A stretch of 64,000 bases of DNA from Lachnospiraceae bacterium (GCA_021203205.1 JAJQBQ010000010.1:49514-113513), one strand, 5' to 3'; positions 26,873-34,966 are shown, counted from the first letter of the stretch. The notes: a model not told the origin generated them from the sequence alone. Translations and numbers: made by a program.

Positions 26873-27307
26873 ATGGAATACCACGTGGAAAGCCTGTTGA
26901 GGGGCAATATGTTTATGGATCTGTTTGAAAGCCGCTGCGCCGGGATTATGGGGAAATACGGTCTGCGAAGGGTAGACACCGAAGTGATATCTTACCTGTA
27001 CAACAATCAGGACAGGAACACGGCGGGGGATATCGGACGGTTTTTAAACCGGAATAAAGGATACATCTCTCAAGTAGTTGACCGGCTGTGCCAGGGAGAA
27101 TACATTACAGCGGTGCCGGACCGGGAAGACCGGCGTTACGTCCATTATCTTGTCTGCCCAAAATCAAAGGAAGTGGCAGAGGATGTGAGAGCGTTGTGGG
27201 AAGAAATCAGCGAAGAATTGTTTGAGGGAATTCCCGAGGAAGATCGTGCTGTTTTCCGCAGTGTGGCGCTGAAGCTTCGGGAAAATATGATTCAGATGAA
27301 TAAGTGA
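26873..27307 (+). CDS. MarR-family transcriptional regulator
   Basis: 144 residues, with a winged helix-turn-helix of MarR type: TAGDIGRFLNRNKGYISQVVDRLCQGEYITAVPDREDRRYVHYLV contains the recognition helix and the DR-type wing. It starts at ATG 26873 with AAAGGAGG upstream. No target gene lies immediately downstream on the same transcript; an inverted repeat over its own promoter suggests autoregulation, and a half-site in the adjacent hsp20 promoter suggests a possible second target (inference). Confidence 0.88.
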   Translation: MEYHVESLLRGNMFMDLFESRCAGIMGKYGLRRVDTEVISYLYNNQDRNTAGDIGRFLNRNKGYISQVVDRLCQGEYITAVPDREDRRYVHYLVCPKSKEVAEDVRALWEEISEELFEGIPEEDRAVFRSVALKLRENMIQMNK

Positions 27308-27694
27308 AAAGTTACAGGAAGTGGACATAAAAAATGATTCGCTTCCTGAATTTTTTATGCACCCGGGCCACATAAAAGTGTCGCCTGACAGCGAAACTTT
27401 GGAAAATTTTAAGCTTGCACCGAACGCGGCCCGGCGCGGGCAGATAGGGTGAGAGAACTCCCCTATCCGATTGTACGCATGTCCCGAGGCGAGAAATCGA
27501 AGTCATATCTTACAGAAAGATAAACATTCTAAAGCTTTTCTAAAGTGTATTGACAAGCAAAATCTGTGTGTTATAATTGTTTACGAACAAACGGTTTAGG
27601 GAAAAACAAAAAACTCTGAGCCAGTTTGCTTGAAAACTTTTGATTGCTATTTCAAAGTCGCGCAGAAAACACTGCGCAGGAAGGAGACAGGACT
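27308..27694 (+). other. Gap between the MarR gene and hsp20
   Basis: About 385 bases. Just after the MarR stop, an imperfect hairpin (CAGGAAG...CTTCCTG then TTTTTT, 27314-27357) may terminate it. The middle is GC-rich non-coding DNA; the right part holds the hsp20 promoter. No gene seen. Confidence 0.45.
27550..27595 (+). promoter_or_regulatory. hsp20 promoter with MarR-like half-site
   Basis: TTGACA (27550-27555), 16 bases, TATAAT (27572-27577): close to consensus. Downstream the sequence TTGTTTACGAACAAACGGT includes the inverted repeat TTGTT-TACG-AACAA and the CAAACGGT half found in the MarR operator. No full CIRCE palindrome precedes hsp20. Confidence 0.72.
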
Positions 27695-28117
27695 ATGTTA
27701 GTACCACGTTTATTTGATGAAGTATTGTTAGATGATTATGCGAGATATCCGCGCCACGAAGCAAACGGGAGGTTATCCATCATGCACACAGATGTCGAGG
27801 AAAAAGAAGACAGCTATGTCCTGAAGATGGACCTTCCGGGATTCCGAAAGGAAGACGTGAATATTGAACTGCAGGAAGGCACACTGATCGTCCGTGCAGC
27901 ATCTAATGCACATAACGAGAAGAAGGATGAAGAAGGCAGGCTGATCCGCAGCGAGCGTTTCAGCGGAAACTGTATGAGGAGCTTTTATATAGGCGAGGAT
28001 GTGAAGCAGGAGGATATCAGGGCAAAGTTTGAAAACGGTGTTCTGATCCTGACTTTCCCGAAGAAACAGCCGGAAGTAAAAGTGGAAGATTCCCACACCA
28101 TAAGGATTGAGGGGTAA
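27695..28117 (+). CDS. Hsp20/alpha-crystallin small heat-shock protein
   Basis: 140 residues from ATG 27695 (AAGGAG 8 bases upstream). The alpha-crystallin domain runs from about residue 35 to the end: KEDSYVLKMDLPGFRKEDVNIEL, the mid-domain RSERFSGNCMRSFYI and the A-x-x-x-n-GVL signature AKFENGVLILTFPK, followed by a C-terminal IRIEG in place of the usual IxI. An ATP-independent holdase that keeps unfolding proteins soluble. A groEL relic directly follows. Confidence 0.95.
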   Translation: MLVPRLFDEVLLDDYARYPRHEANGRLSIMHTDVEEKEDSYVLKMDLPGFRKEDVNIELQEGTLIVRAASNAHNEKKDEEGRLIRSERFSGNCMRSFYIGEDVKQEDIRAKFENGVLILTFPKKQPEVKVEDSHTIRIEG

Positions 28118-28182
28118 TAAGCTCAATCACCAATGGCTTCCACCGCACTGTATGCGGGGAAGCCCAAAAATAGAACAATTGG

Positions 28183-28843
28183 TTAGCACTCAATAACGAA
28201 AGAAAACACCGTGATCGTAGACGGCGCTGACTCCGAGGAAGCAGTCGCGGAGAGGATCCGCAGCATCCGCAGACAGGAAGAGCTTTCCGATTCCGATTAT
28301 GATAAGCAGAAATTTGCAGAACGCATTGCAAAGCTTGGCGGCGGCGTGGCGGTCATCCGCGTGGGCGCAGCGACCGAGACGGAGATGAAGGAAGCAAAGT
28401 ACCGCATGGAAGATGCCCTGAACGCGACGCGTGCGGCGGCCTGGGAAGGCATCATCTCCGGCGGCGGCTCCGCATACATCCACGCCCAGAAGAACGTGTC
28501 CGCCCTGTGTGATACGCTGGAAGGTGATGAAAAGACAGGCGCGGCCATTATCGTAAAGGCTCTGGAAGCACCGCTCTTTACCATCGCGGAGAACGCAGGA
28601 TTTGAGGGCGCGGTGATCGTAGACAAGGTGCAGGAGAAGGAAGACGGAATCGGTTTCGATGTGGTCACGGAACAGTACGTAGACATGATGAAGAACGGCA
28701 TCATCGATTCGGTGAAGGTCACGAACAGTGCGCTGGTCAATGCTTCCAGTGTCGCCGCAACGCTGCTCACGACAGAAGCTGCGGTCGCCGAGATCAAGGA
28801 AGCAGCACCTGCTGCACAGCCGAATCCGGAGATGGACTACTAA
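28183..28843 (+). pseudogene. groEL: GroEL C-terminal third joined to a half CIRCE element
   Basis: TTAGCACTC (28183-28191) is exactly the left half of the CIRCE operator of HrcA-controlled groESL operons. Four bases later the sequence becomes GroEL codons, TKENTVIVDG, and continues to TAA 28841-28843 (GGGVAVIRVGAATETEMKEAKYR, TRAAAWEGIISGGGSAYI, and a C-terminal PNPEMDY tail). The right CIRCE half, groES and about 330 residues of GroEL, including most of the ATP site and apical domain, are missing. A single internal deletion explains this. The remaining ~210 residues could be expressed from GTG 28211 but cannot form a chaperonin. Confidence 0.88.
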
Positions 28844-28992
28844 TGTGCTGTGAGTAACTTAAGAATTTCTCCTGAATTCCAGGGAATAGAACAGTCTTTT
28901 TAAGGTCGCCGTGAGCAGCCTTGCCAGATAGACGGAACGGACTTAAAGGAATCGAAATGATATAAGGTAATACCCGATTTATACATGATCAT

Positions 28993-29041
28993 TAAAAAAT
29001 ACCATCCGGTTGCGATACCTCCAGCAGCCGGGTGGTGTTTT
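28993..29041 (+). terminator. Terminator after the groEL relic
   Basis: AAAAAATACCATCCGG...CCGGGTGGTGTTTT with a ~16-nt loop. It resembles the exporter-operon terminators (ACCATCCGG core) but has a different loop. Confidence 0.75.
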
Positions 29042-29136
29042 GCAATATGGAAAACGTTGTGCGGTTATGGTCGGTGAGGTCTGTTATTTCGTGAATCGTG
29101 ATCGGTTGTATTTTTTTCTGATTCAGCTGAAAAATG

Positions 29137-29209
29137 CGACACTTGCTGCATATTGTTGCTTGATGAATCTGTAAAACAGGTGTAAAATATCAATATGCGA
29201 CAAATGTTG
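29137..29209 (+). promoter_or_regulatory. PARG-like gene promoter with paired operators
   Basis: TTGATG (29160-29165), 17 bases, TAAAAT (29183-29188). CGACACTTGCTG (29137-29148, one mismatch) and CGACAAATGTTG (29198-29209) flank it, 61 bases apart. The upstream block from 29134 matches those at 20.88 and 25.2 kb. Same architecture as the TetR/exporter promoter. Confidence 0.76.
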
Positions 29210-29244
29210 TTTGACTGTTTTCAGATGTGATGGAAAGGCGGCCT

Positions 29245-29303
29245 GTGTGAAAGATTACTCTGATGAGCGGATTTTCACACGCTGACGCTCCAGAAAAGAG
29301 GAA
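29245..29303 (+). repeat. Start-site hairpin repeat with its own mini-ORF
   Basis: GTGTGAAA (29245-29252) pairs with TTTCACAC (29273-29280), and the loop contains CTCTGATGAG as in the 15.4-kb copy. AAAGGCGG precedes a GTG at 29247 that opens a 12-codon frame VKDYSDERIFTR ending at TGA 29283-29285. Then CGCTGACGCTCCAGAAAAGAGG supplies the ribosome site of the next gene. The peptide matches MKNRSDEPIFHT of the 15.4-kb copy. Confidence 0.78.
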
Positions 29304-29306
29304 AAT

Positions 29307-30311
29307 ATGAATGAGGAAGAAAACACAGAGAAAGAGACAGAGGACGCTGCAAAGCTGAAACAGATGATGGAACAGATGCAGGCCGCAGAGTATCGCGGGC
29401 TGACCGAGGAAGAAATCGAAAAGAAAAAACAACAGAAGGAAATGCAAAAAAAGAAAAATATGGAAATCCTTAGAGATACGCTGGAGATTCTGGAAAAGGG
29501 AAGCTACAGCAAAGACGGGAAAGAGATATGCCTGCGGTACTCTTCGGAAGAAATGAGAGAAATACAGGTGTATTTGCCGGAAGAAATACAGACCCTACAG
29601 TTAGCCGGTGCGGAAACTCCATCCGGGAAGCCGTGCACCTTTGGCTGTGAGAATGCGGATGCTCTGGCAGTGGCAGGGGAGAAATACCGGAGCCTGAAGG
29701 CAGCCGGAGAGGCAGCACCGCAGGTTCTGGTCTTAAACCTTGCAAGCGCAACACAACCGGGTGGCCGGACACGGGAAGGAGCCAGCGCGCAGGAGGAAGA
29801 TCTGTGCAGGAGAACTTCGCTTCTGCTGTCTCTGGAAAGTAAGGGCGCAAAGAAATATTATGAATATAACAATGCGAGAAAAACACGCATGGGGTCAGAT
29901 GCTGTTATGCTCTCACCGTATGTGGAGGTACTAAAGGATGCCAAAGCCGACACACTTCCGGAGCCTTTTCCTGTCTCTGTCTTAAGCTGCGCGGCACCGA
30001 TGGTCCGCCTGGGGCTGGAGGGGATGACGCAGCAGGAATATGAGGCGATGCTTTGCAGACGCATCCGGGGAATGCTTAAGGTTGCGGCCTCACAGAACTA
30101 CCGCCATCTGATCCTGGGGGCTTTCGGATGCGGCGTATACGGCAATGATGCCGCGCTGGTTTCGGATTTGTTTTATCGTGCGATCATGGAATTCGGACCG
30201 GATGGCACCAGGGACAGTCTGCTTTTTGATTCGATTGATTTTGCGGTTCTCTGTAGCCCTGAAAAAGATTACAATTACAGAGAGTTCGCAAGAAATTTTG
30301 GACGTGAATGA
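29307..30311 (+). CDS. PARG-like macrodomain protein (TIGR02452 family)
   Basis: 334 residues. A charged coiled coil (residues about 1-60) precedes the domain. The core has LVLNLASATQPGGRTREGASAQEEDLCRRTSLL, equivalent to the GGG-x(6-8)-QEE signature of poly(ADP-ribose) glycohydrolases with its tandem catalytic glutamates, and LGAFGCGVYGNDA late in the fold. It would remove ADP-ribose from modified macromolecules. ATG 29307 follows AAGAGGA supplied by the repeat. Its promoter belongs to the CRACA-N2-TGTYG group, and other ADP-ribose genes lie at 30.6, 52.1, 53.4 and 56.5 kb. Confidence 0.85.
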   Translation: MNEEENTEKETEDAAKLKQMMEQMQAAEYRGLTEEEIEKKKQQKEMQKKKNMEILRDTLEILEKGSYSKDGKEICLRYSSEEMREIQVYLPEEIQTLQLAGAETPSGKPCTFGCENADALAVAGEKYRSLKAAGEAAPQVLVLNLASATQPGGRTREGASAQEEDLCRRTSLLLSLESKGAKKYYEYNNARKTRMGSDAVMLSPYVEVLKDAKADTLPEPFPVSVLSCAAPMVRLGLEGMTQQEYEAMLCRRIRGMLKVAASQNYRHLILGAFGCGVYGNDAALVSDLFYRAIMEFGPDGTRDSLLFDSIDFAVLCSPEKDYNYREFARNFGRE

Positions 30312-30569
30312 AAATTCTGATTCTTCATTAAATTGCGTGGAATAAAAGAGATAGTGACAATACAACAATACGGATGACTTTTGATATGAATCGCGGAAAT
30401 CCTTATCAAAACCAGGCGGAGCGAATGGCTGCAGGGATCCAATGGATTCCGGAGTCAACCCCATAACAGGCGATCCTGACTCCCAGACATTTAAATTTAA
30501 ACAAAAATTTGTGCTGAAAATGAATGCGGTTGTCGCATTTTTTAAAATATCGGCTTAAGGAGGTGCACT

Positions 30570-31031
30570 ATGAGAAATGAATATCGTCAGTTAAAGGAGT
30601 ACATGGACAAGAGTCAGAAGACCGTGGCCGTGACCGGTGCGGGGATCTCTTATCTCTATGGTATGCGGCGGCTGAAAACAAGCGTCGGCATGATGAATTA
30701 CAGAAAGGTGTTTTCCGCGTCTTACGTGCGGAAAAACCCGGAAAAGTTCTATGAAATCATAAAAGACGCTTTTCTTGATGCGACCTTTGTCAAAGGTCCA
30801 AGTACCGTGCACAGACAGCTTGCCGAACTGGAAGCGCAGGGAAAGTTATACGGCATCGTAACCCAGAACATGGACTGCCTGCATACGGTCGCGGGTTCGA
30901 AAAATGTAATCGAATTTCAGGGAGCCTTCCGGGAGAAGTTTATCGGTATTGTAGCGGATCACGGGGCCGATCTTATCGCATCGATCCTGGCCGTGCTGAA
31001 AACAGGGGGGAAATTTGGCAGCGAAACCTAA
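30570..31031 (+). pseudogene. Truncated Sir2 (sirtuin) fused to an adenylation-domain scrap
   Basis: Residues 1-118 are sirtuin: KTVAVTGAGISYLYG (NAD-binding GAG-IS), KGPSTVHRQLAELEAQGKLYGIVTQNMDCLHTVAGSKNVIEFQG. The usual catalytic His (E-HG) is Gln. After this the frame changes character to REKFIGIVADHGADLIASILAVLKTGGKFG, which resembles the LxGILAVLKAGGAY segment of NRPS adenylation domains; the sirtuin zinc module and C-terminus are lacking. AAGGAGG precedes ATG 30570, so the chimera could be made, but a complete NAD site is not present. Intact members of ~250-300 residues would be needed for activity. Confidence 0.72.
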
Positions 31032-31521
31032 GTGAATTCCCGGGGGTTCAAAGGATTTTTTCGGGGAAGTGCGCAGAATCTTCGCACTTGAAATGGCTCC
31101 GCGTCAGAATGCATTCACAGGAGGACTGGAACGGATCAGAGGATATTTTGTAAGTACCTTGTTCAGGATGGTATCATGCGACACCATCCTGAACAAGGAG
31201 AATCCAGAAAAATAAAATCGGAGAACTGTAAGTGCGCGGAATCTGCGCACCTGACAAGTTGCGGTGATGCACTGTACGATTCGCCGTATATTGATGAGGT
31301 AAGAACCATGAAAATGAGCAATGGATATGGACGGAACGGTCGGATTGCTGGCGGCTGGAGCGTGAGAGATCACTGGAATTTTGAATGCCTGTGGATTGTA
31401 ATCAATCAATTCTTGCGTAAAAAGTTTTAATAAAGAGAAAATCAAACAATAAATCCATGATATAATATAATTTGAATAGCATAAATTAAATTGAAATAGA
31501 TTAAAAAATAAATAATTCGCC
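31032..31521. repeat. Gap with a perfect 16-bp palindrome and two related small hairpins
   Basis: CCTTGTTCAGGATGGT (31157-31172) and its exact complement (31183-31198) flank a 10-nt loop. AAGTGCGCAGAATCTTCGCACTT (about 31069-31091) and AGTGCGCGGAATCTGCGCACCTG (about 31230-31252) are two variants of one smaller hairpin on either side. A 84-codon frame at 31176-31430 starts inside the palindrome and has no ribosome site. No gene is supported in this stretch. Confidence 0.65.
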
Positions 31522-31550
31522 TTGACACAGCCGGCCACCGGTGATACATT
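31522..31550 (+). promoter_or_regulatory. Promoter of the 31.7-kb hydrolase
   Basis: TTGACA (31522-31527), 17 bases, TACATT (31545-31550). The spacer includes CCGGCCACCGG. About 165 bases separate it from the translational start. Confidence 0.6.
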
Positions 31551-31718
31551 AAAATCAGGATGCCGCGGGAGAAGACAAACAGGTATGAAGCCACAGATGA
31601 CACCGTACCGCGCTTCTTCAAACTATGGTGTTGTTATTTTATCAGAAAAACCGTGGTGAAAATTCGTGTAGTCGCTGCAGTTTTTTTGGACAGCGGCTGC
31701 CTTCAAGGAGGATTGATC

Positions 31719-32687
31719 ATGGAGATAAGCAGAACAATTTATGCAGATGCGCGTGACGCATATGATCCGGTTTACACGCCGGACGTGGTATTTGCACACA
31801 GGGAGACAGGTGACTTGAAGCTTCAGCTCCTGACCCCGATCGGGCCGGATATACCGAGACCGCAAAATCATGCCATATTTGCAAAGATCGAAAAAGAAAG
31901 AGCCGAACGGCACGAGGAACATCCCAGACCGCCGAAAGACATGAGGAAGTTTCCGCTTGTCCTGGATATTCCGGGCTCCGGATGGAGCGGCGCGGAAGGG
32001 TATGCGCATGTTCCCAGAATGATGGAACTGGCAAAACAGGGATTTGCTGTGGCATGCATTTCGTACCGTGGCACATTCAAGGATGACGTGCGCTTCCCGG
32101 CGGCGGTGCAGGACGCAAAGGAAGCGATCCGGTTCCTGCGGGCCCATGCGGATATGTACCACATTGATCCGGAGCATGTGACCGTGCTTGGCGATTCCTC
32201 CGGCGGACATACCGCAGCTTTTGTGGCGTTAACCGGAGAAGAAGAGAAATTTAATATCGGAGAACATCTGGATCAGCCTTCCGCAGTGAACGCCTGCGTG
32301 CTTTTCTACGCACCAAACGATTTGCTGAATCTTGTTCCGGATCGAATCGCCGAGGGGAAGCATCTGCGCCCGGGCGAGGGAGAGTATCCGTTTGAAGCAA
32401 GGGAGATTTATCAGGACGATTTTCTGAAGAATCCGACGACAATGCTTGCAGATGCCAGTCCCATCAATTATATCAGTCCGGAGAAAAAACTTCCGGCATT
32501 TCTGTTCCTGCAGGGGGATGATGATCCGATTATCCCGATGGCGCAGGGACTGAGGTTTTGTGACCGCGTGCGTGAATGCGGCGGACGGGCAGAATTCATC
32601 AAAATCGCGGGCGGCGCACACGGAAACGGTTGCTGGACGAAAGAAGCCATGACGCTGGTAACGCAATTTCTGAAACATTACAATTAA
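31719..32687 (+). CDS. Alpha/beta hydrolase (BD-FAE/esterase-lipase-like)
   Basis: 322 residues from ATG 31719, with AAGGAGG 7 bases upstream; the frame is open further 5' without a ribosome site. The nucleophile is in GDSSGGH; likely acid in LQGDDDPIIP and His in GGAHGNGCW complete the triad. The loop between RGTF and VTVLGDSSGG has the conserved FPAAVQDAKEAIRFLRA of carboxylesterase/acetylxylan-type hydrolases. Cytosolic; substrate probably a small ester. Downstream, the MBL-fold gene follows at 55 bases. Confidence 0.88.
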   Translation: MEISRTIYADARDAYDPVYTPDVVFAHRETGDLKLQLLTPIGPDIPRPQNHAIFAKIEKERAERHEEHPRPPKDMRKFPLVLDIPGSGWSGAEGYAHVPRMMELAKQGFAVACISYRGTFKDDVRFPAAVQDAKEAIRFLRAHADMYHIDPEHVTVLGDSSGGHTAAFVALTGEEEKFNIGEHLDQPSAVNACVLFYAPNDLLNLVPDRIAEGKHLRPGEGEYPFEAREIYQDDFLKNPTTMLADASPINYISPEKKLPAFLFLQGDDDPIIPMAQGLRFCDRVRECGGRAEFIKIAGGAHGNGCWTKEAMTLVTQFLKHYN

Positions 32688-32742
32688 AGATTCCCGTATG
32701 GCTTCCTGCGGGGAAAAGATACCTTAAGATGAGGAGGTGCTT

Positions 32743-33648
32743 ATGAAACCAATTGATTTTTCCTGTAAGCATGATATTCTGCTGCGGGATGAAGAAGGAA
32801 ATTTGCAGCCCATGGATGAACCATATTTCCGTTCGTTTCCTGTAGCTGCGGATACATATCGGATCCAGACAGATGGGGATGCGATCTATCTTGTGATCGG
32901 AGAAAAAGAAGCTCTGGTCGTAGATTCCGGCTATGGTTGCGGTGATCTGAGGGCGTATTGCCAGAGCCTGACTGACGTACCGGTGCGGTGCATCGCAAAC
33001 ACGCATGACCATTTTGATCACACGGCGAACAACGGCTATTTTGACCTGGCATATATGTCGGCACGCACGAAGCCGCTGGCTACAATTCCATATCCAAGCT
33101 TCGCCGGGATCGATTTTCCGCGGGATTATCCGGTGCAGATTGTTACGGACGGGGATGTGATAGACCTTGGCGGACGAACCCTGGAGGTCTTTGAGACTCC
33201 GGATCACGCAGTCGGAAGCATTTGCCTGCTGGATCGGAAGGCACGTATCCTGTATTCCGGCGACGAATTTATGGTAAGAGGAAAGGAGATTACCGGCACG
33301 GTTCTTCACTGGAAGGAGTGTCTGGAAAAGCTCCTTGCGCACAGAGATGAATTTGATATTTTATGTGCCGGAGGCGGCGTTTTAGGCGCGGAGCTGGTAG
33401 ACGGGCAGTATGATCTTGTGTGCCGCGTGCTGGACGGAGAAGAGGGTGAGCCGGATCACACGGATCACCGGAAGCATCCGGGAAGAAAGCAGGAAACCGA
33501 TGCGCAGGGACGAAAGATTTACAACCGGTGGATGCCGCATCCGGAGGATGGGCCAAAAGGTCCGCGGGCGAACAGCGGATTCCGGAGAAAACTGTCCAAT
33601 TCTGTGACGGAGATAACGTATGATATTCGGCATGTAACAAACGAATAG
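32743..33648 (+). CDS. Metallo-beta-lactamase-fold hydrolase
   Basis: 301 residues from ATG 32743 (GAGGAGG 5 bases upstream). The metal motif HDHFDH lies in NTHDHFDHTANNGYFDL; further ligands are likely Asp/His in ETPDHAVGS and the Asp of YSGDEF. The glyoxalase-II-like fold is followed by a ~75-residue C-terminal extension rich in charged residues (DHTDHRKHPGRKQE). The second metal-site His is not obvious at the end of the fold, so activity is uncertain. Probable co-transcription with the upstream hydrolase. Confidence 0.85.
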   Translation: MKPIDFSCKHDILLRDEEGNLQPMDEPYFRSFPVAADTYRIQTDGDAIYLVIGEKEALVVDSGYGCGDLRAYCQSLTDVPVRCIANTHDHFDHTANNGYFDLAYMSARTKPLATIPYPSFAGIDFPRDYPVQIVTDGDVIDLGGRTLEVFETPDHAVGSICLLDRKARILYSGDEFMVRGKEITGTVLHWKECLEKLLAHRDEFDILCAGGGVLGAELVDGQYDLVCRVLDGEEGEPDHTDHRKHPGRKQETDAQGRKIYNRWMPHPEDGPKGPRANSGFRRKLSNSVTEITYDIRHVTNE

Positions 33649-33708
33649 GTTTGCCGCACTGTGAATGCTGTTTATATTTTGCAAAAGGTGTATTGCTAAG
33701 GAGGAACT

Positions 33709-34293
33709 ATGCCGGATCAGATATTTGCGGAATACCGCGCCATGACAGATGCAGGGAAAAAGGAAGAAGCCATGGCCTGGCTTCGTGAAAAAGCAGAAAA
33801 CGGAGAAGCGGAAGCTATGGCATTCCTTGGAAATGGCTATTATCTTGGGAATTTTGGCGAAACAGATGATGCGCAGGCTTACTACTGGTCGAAAAAAGCA
33901 GCTGAGCAGGGAAATGTCAAAGGAATTCACACGCTTGGGTGCCTGTATCTTTACGGCTACGGTGTAGAGGCCGACCCGGAGATGGGGCTGACACTTCTGA
34001 AAAAAGCTACGGAAATGGGAGATATGAAATCACCCAGGTATCTGGGGCTGGCTGCGATGGATGGCTTAGGTGGGGAAAAAGACCCGGAAAAAGCCAGAGA
34101 ATGGTTTTTGCTTGCTGCTGACCGTGGCGACATTACCAGCCAGTATGAGCTGGGGCGCATTTACGAAGAGGGAATTGGAGTGGAAAAAGACCTTGAAGCA
34201 GCGGTATACTGGTATGAAAAAGCCGCAGTTCGCAAGGATCATGTCGGAAAGCCGGCGAACGATGCTCTTAAGAGACTTCGGAATATGAGCTGA
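33709..34293 (+). CDS. Sel1-repeat (TPR-like) protein
   Basis: 194 residues, with about four to five SLR units of ~36 residues: AMAFLGNGYYLGNFGETDDAQAYYWSKKAAEQG, IHTLGCLYLYGYGVEADPEMGLTLLKKATEMG, YLGLAAMDGLGGEKDPEKAREWFLLAADRG, YELGRIYEEGIGVEKDLEAAVYWYEKAA. No signal peptide, so a cytosolic protein-interaction scaffold. AAGGAGG precedes the ATG. A 49-bp scrap of a related gene's 3' end lies at 23.4 kb, and a broken Sel1-like gene lies at 54.25 kb. Confidence 0.9.
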   Translation: MPDQIFAEYRAMTDAGKKEEAMAWLREKAENGEAEAMAFLGNGYYLGNFGETDDAQAYYWSKKAAEQGNVKGIHTLGCLYLYGYGVEADPEMGLTLLKKATEMGDMKSPRYLGLAAMDGLGGEKDPEKAREWFLLAADRGDITSQYELGRIYEEGIGVEKDLEAAVYWYEKAAVRKDHVGKPANDALKRLRNMS

Positions 34294-34314
34294 ACAGAAT
34301 AAGTGAATAGCAGG

Positions 34315-34355
34315 AAAAGGCAGCCGCAGGGAAAGCATAAACGGCTGCCTTTTTT
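34315..34355. terminator. Bidirectional terminator between convergent genes
   Basis: AAAAGGCAGCCG (34315-34326) pairs with CGGCTGCCTTTTTT (34342-34355), a 12-bp stem with A- and T-runs, between the Sel1 gene (+) and the UPF0340 gene (-). Confidence 0.92.
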
Positions 34356-34372
34356 CGTTCAAATACACGGGA

Positions 34373-34966
34373 TTATAACAGGATCTCATCGTACACAGCC
34401 CTGTTTCCGCCGATAAATTTCGGCCGCGTCCTCGCACAGACGACACGCGCAGCGCCGATGGTTTTCTGATTGATTCTCACCGGCACGGCCACATCTCTCA
34501 AATGCATGCCAATCAGAGTGTCGCCTATATCAATGCCGGCGTGGGCGCGAATGCGTTCCACAGCCACCGGCGACTCGAAATATTTCCAGGCTGCGGTGGC
34601 AAAGGAACCGCCGGCCTTTGGCTGTGGGACCACATTAACAGGCTCACAGCCATATTTTTCTGCCGCATCCGCTTCCAGAATCAGTGCACGATTCAGGTGC
34701 TCGCAGCACTGCGCTACCAGGCACACGCCCGCTTCCTGTGTAGCCTGATATATTCCGGTGAAAACAGCTTCCGCCATCTGCGGGCTGGAATAGGAGCCGA
34801 TGCGGGCACCAGCCACTTCACTGGTAGAACAGCCGACCACGAGCAATTCGCCGCGTTTTAACTTCGCAGTGCCAAGCAGTTCGTGGGTTGCCTGATATGC
34901 TTCCTGCCTTAGCTTCAGGAGTTCCTCCTGAGATTCTTCTGTCGTATTTAAACCAGATGCTGACAT
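34373..34966 (-). CDS. UPF0340/YwlG family protein (TIGR01440)
   Basis: 197 residues. Conserved stretches are GELLVVGCSTSEVAGARIGSYSS, CEHLNRALILE, VVPQPKAGGSFATAAW and GMHLRDVAVPVR, a pattern specific to TIGR01440 proteins of Firmicutes; function not established. AAAGGA lies before ATG 34966 on this strand. Length is close to family normal. Confidence 0.9.
   Translation of the reverse strand: MSASGLNTTEESQEELLKLRQEAYQATHELLGTAKLKRGELLVVGCSTSEVAGARIGSYSSPQMAEAVFTGIYQATQEAGVCLVAQCCEHLNRALILEADAAEKYGCEPVNVVPQPKAGGSFATAAWKYFESPVAVERIRAHAGIDIGDTLIGMHLRDVAVPVRINQKTIGAARVVCARTRPKFIGGNRAVYDEILL

Noticed and set aside
30520..30545. Eighth regulon operator at GCGGTTGTCGCA before the sirtuin
   Set aside because: Only one half (TGTCG) matches CRACA-N2-TGTYG; half-sites at 15177-15188 and 20195 were rejected for the same reason.
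31176..31430. 84-codon frame beginning in the 31.16-kb palindrome
   Set aside because: No ribosome site and its first codons are the palindrome arm; no protein family recognised.
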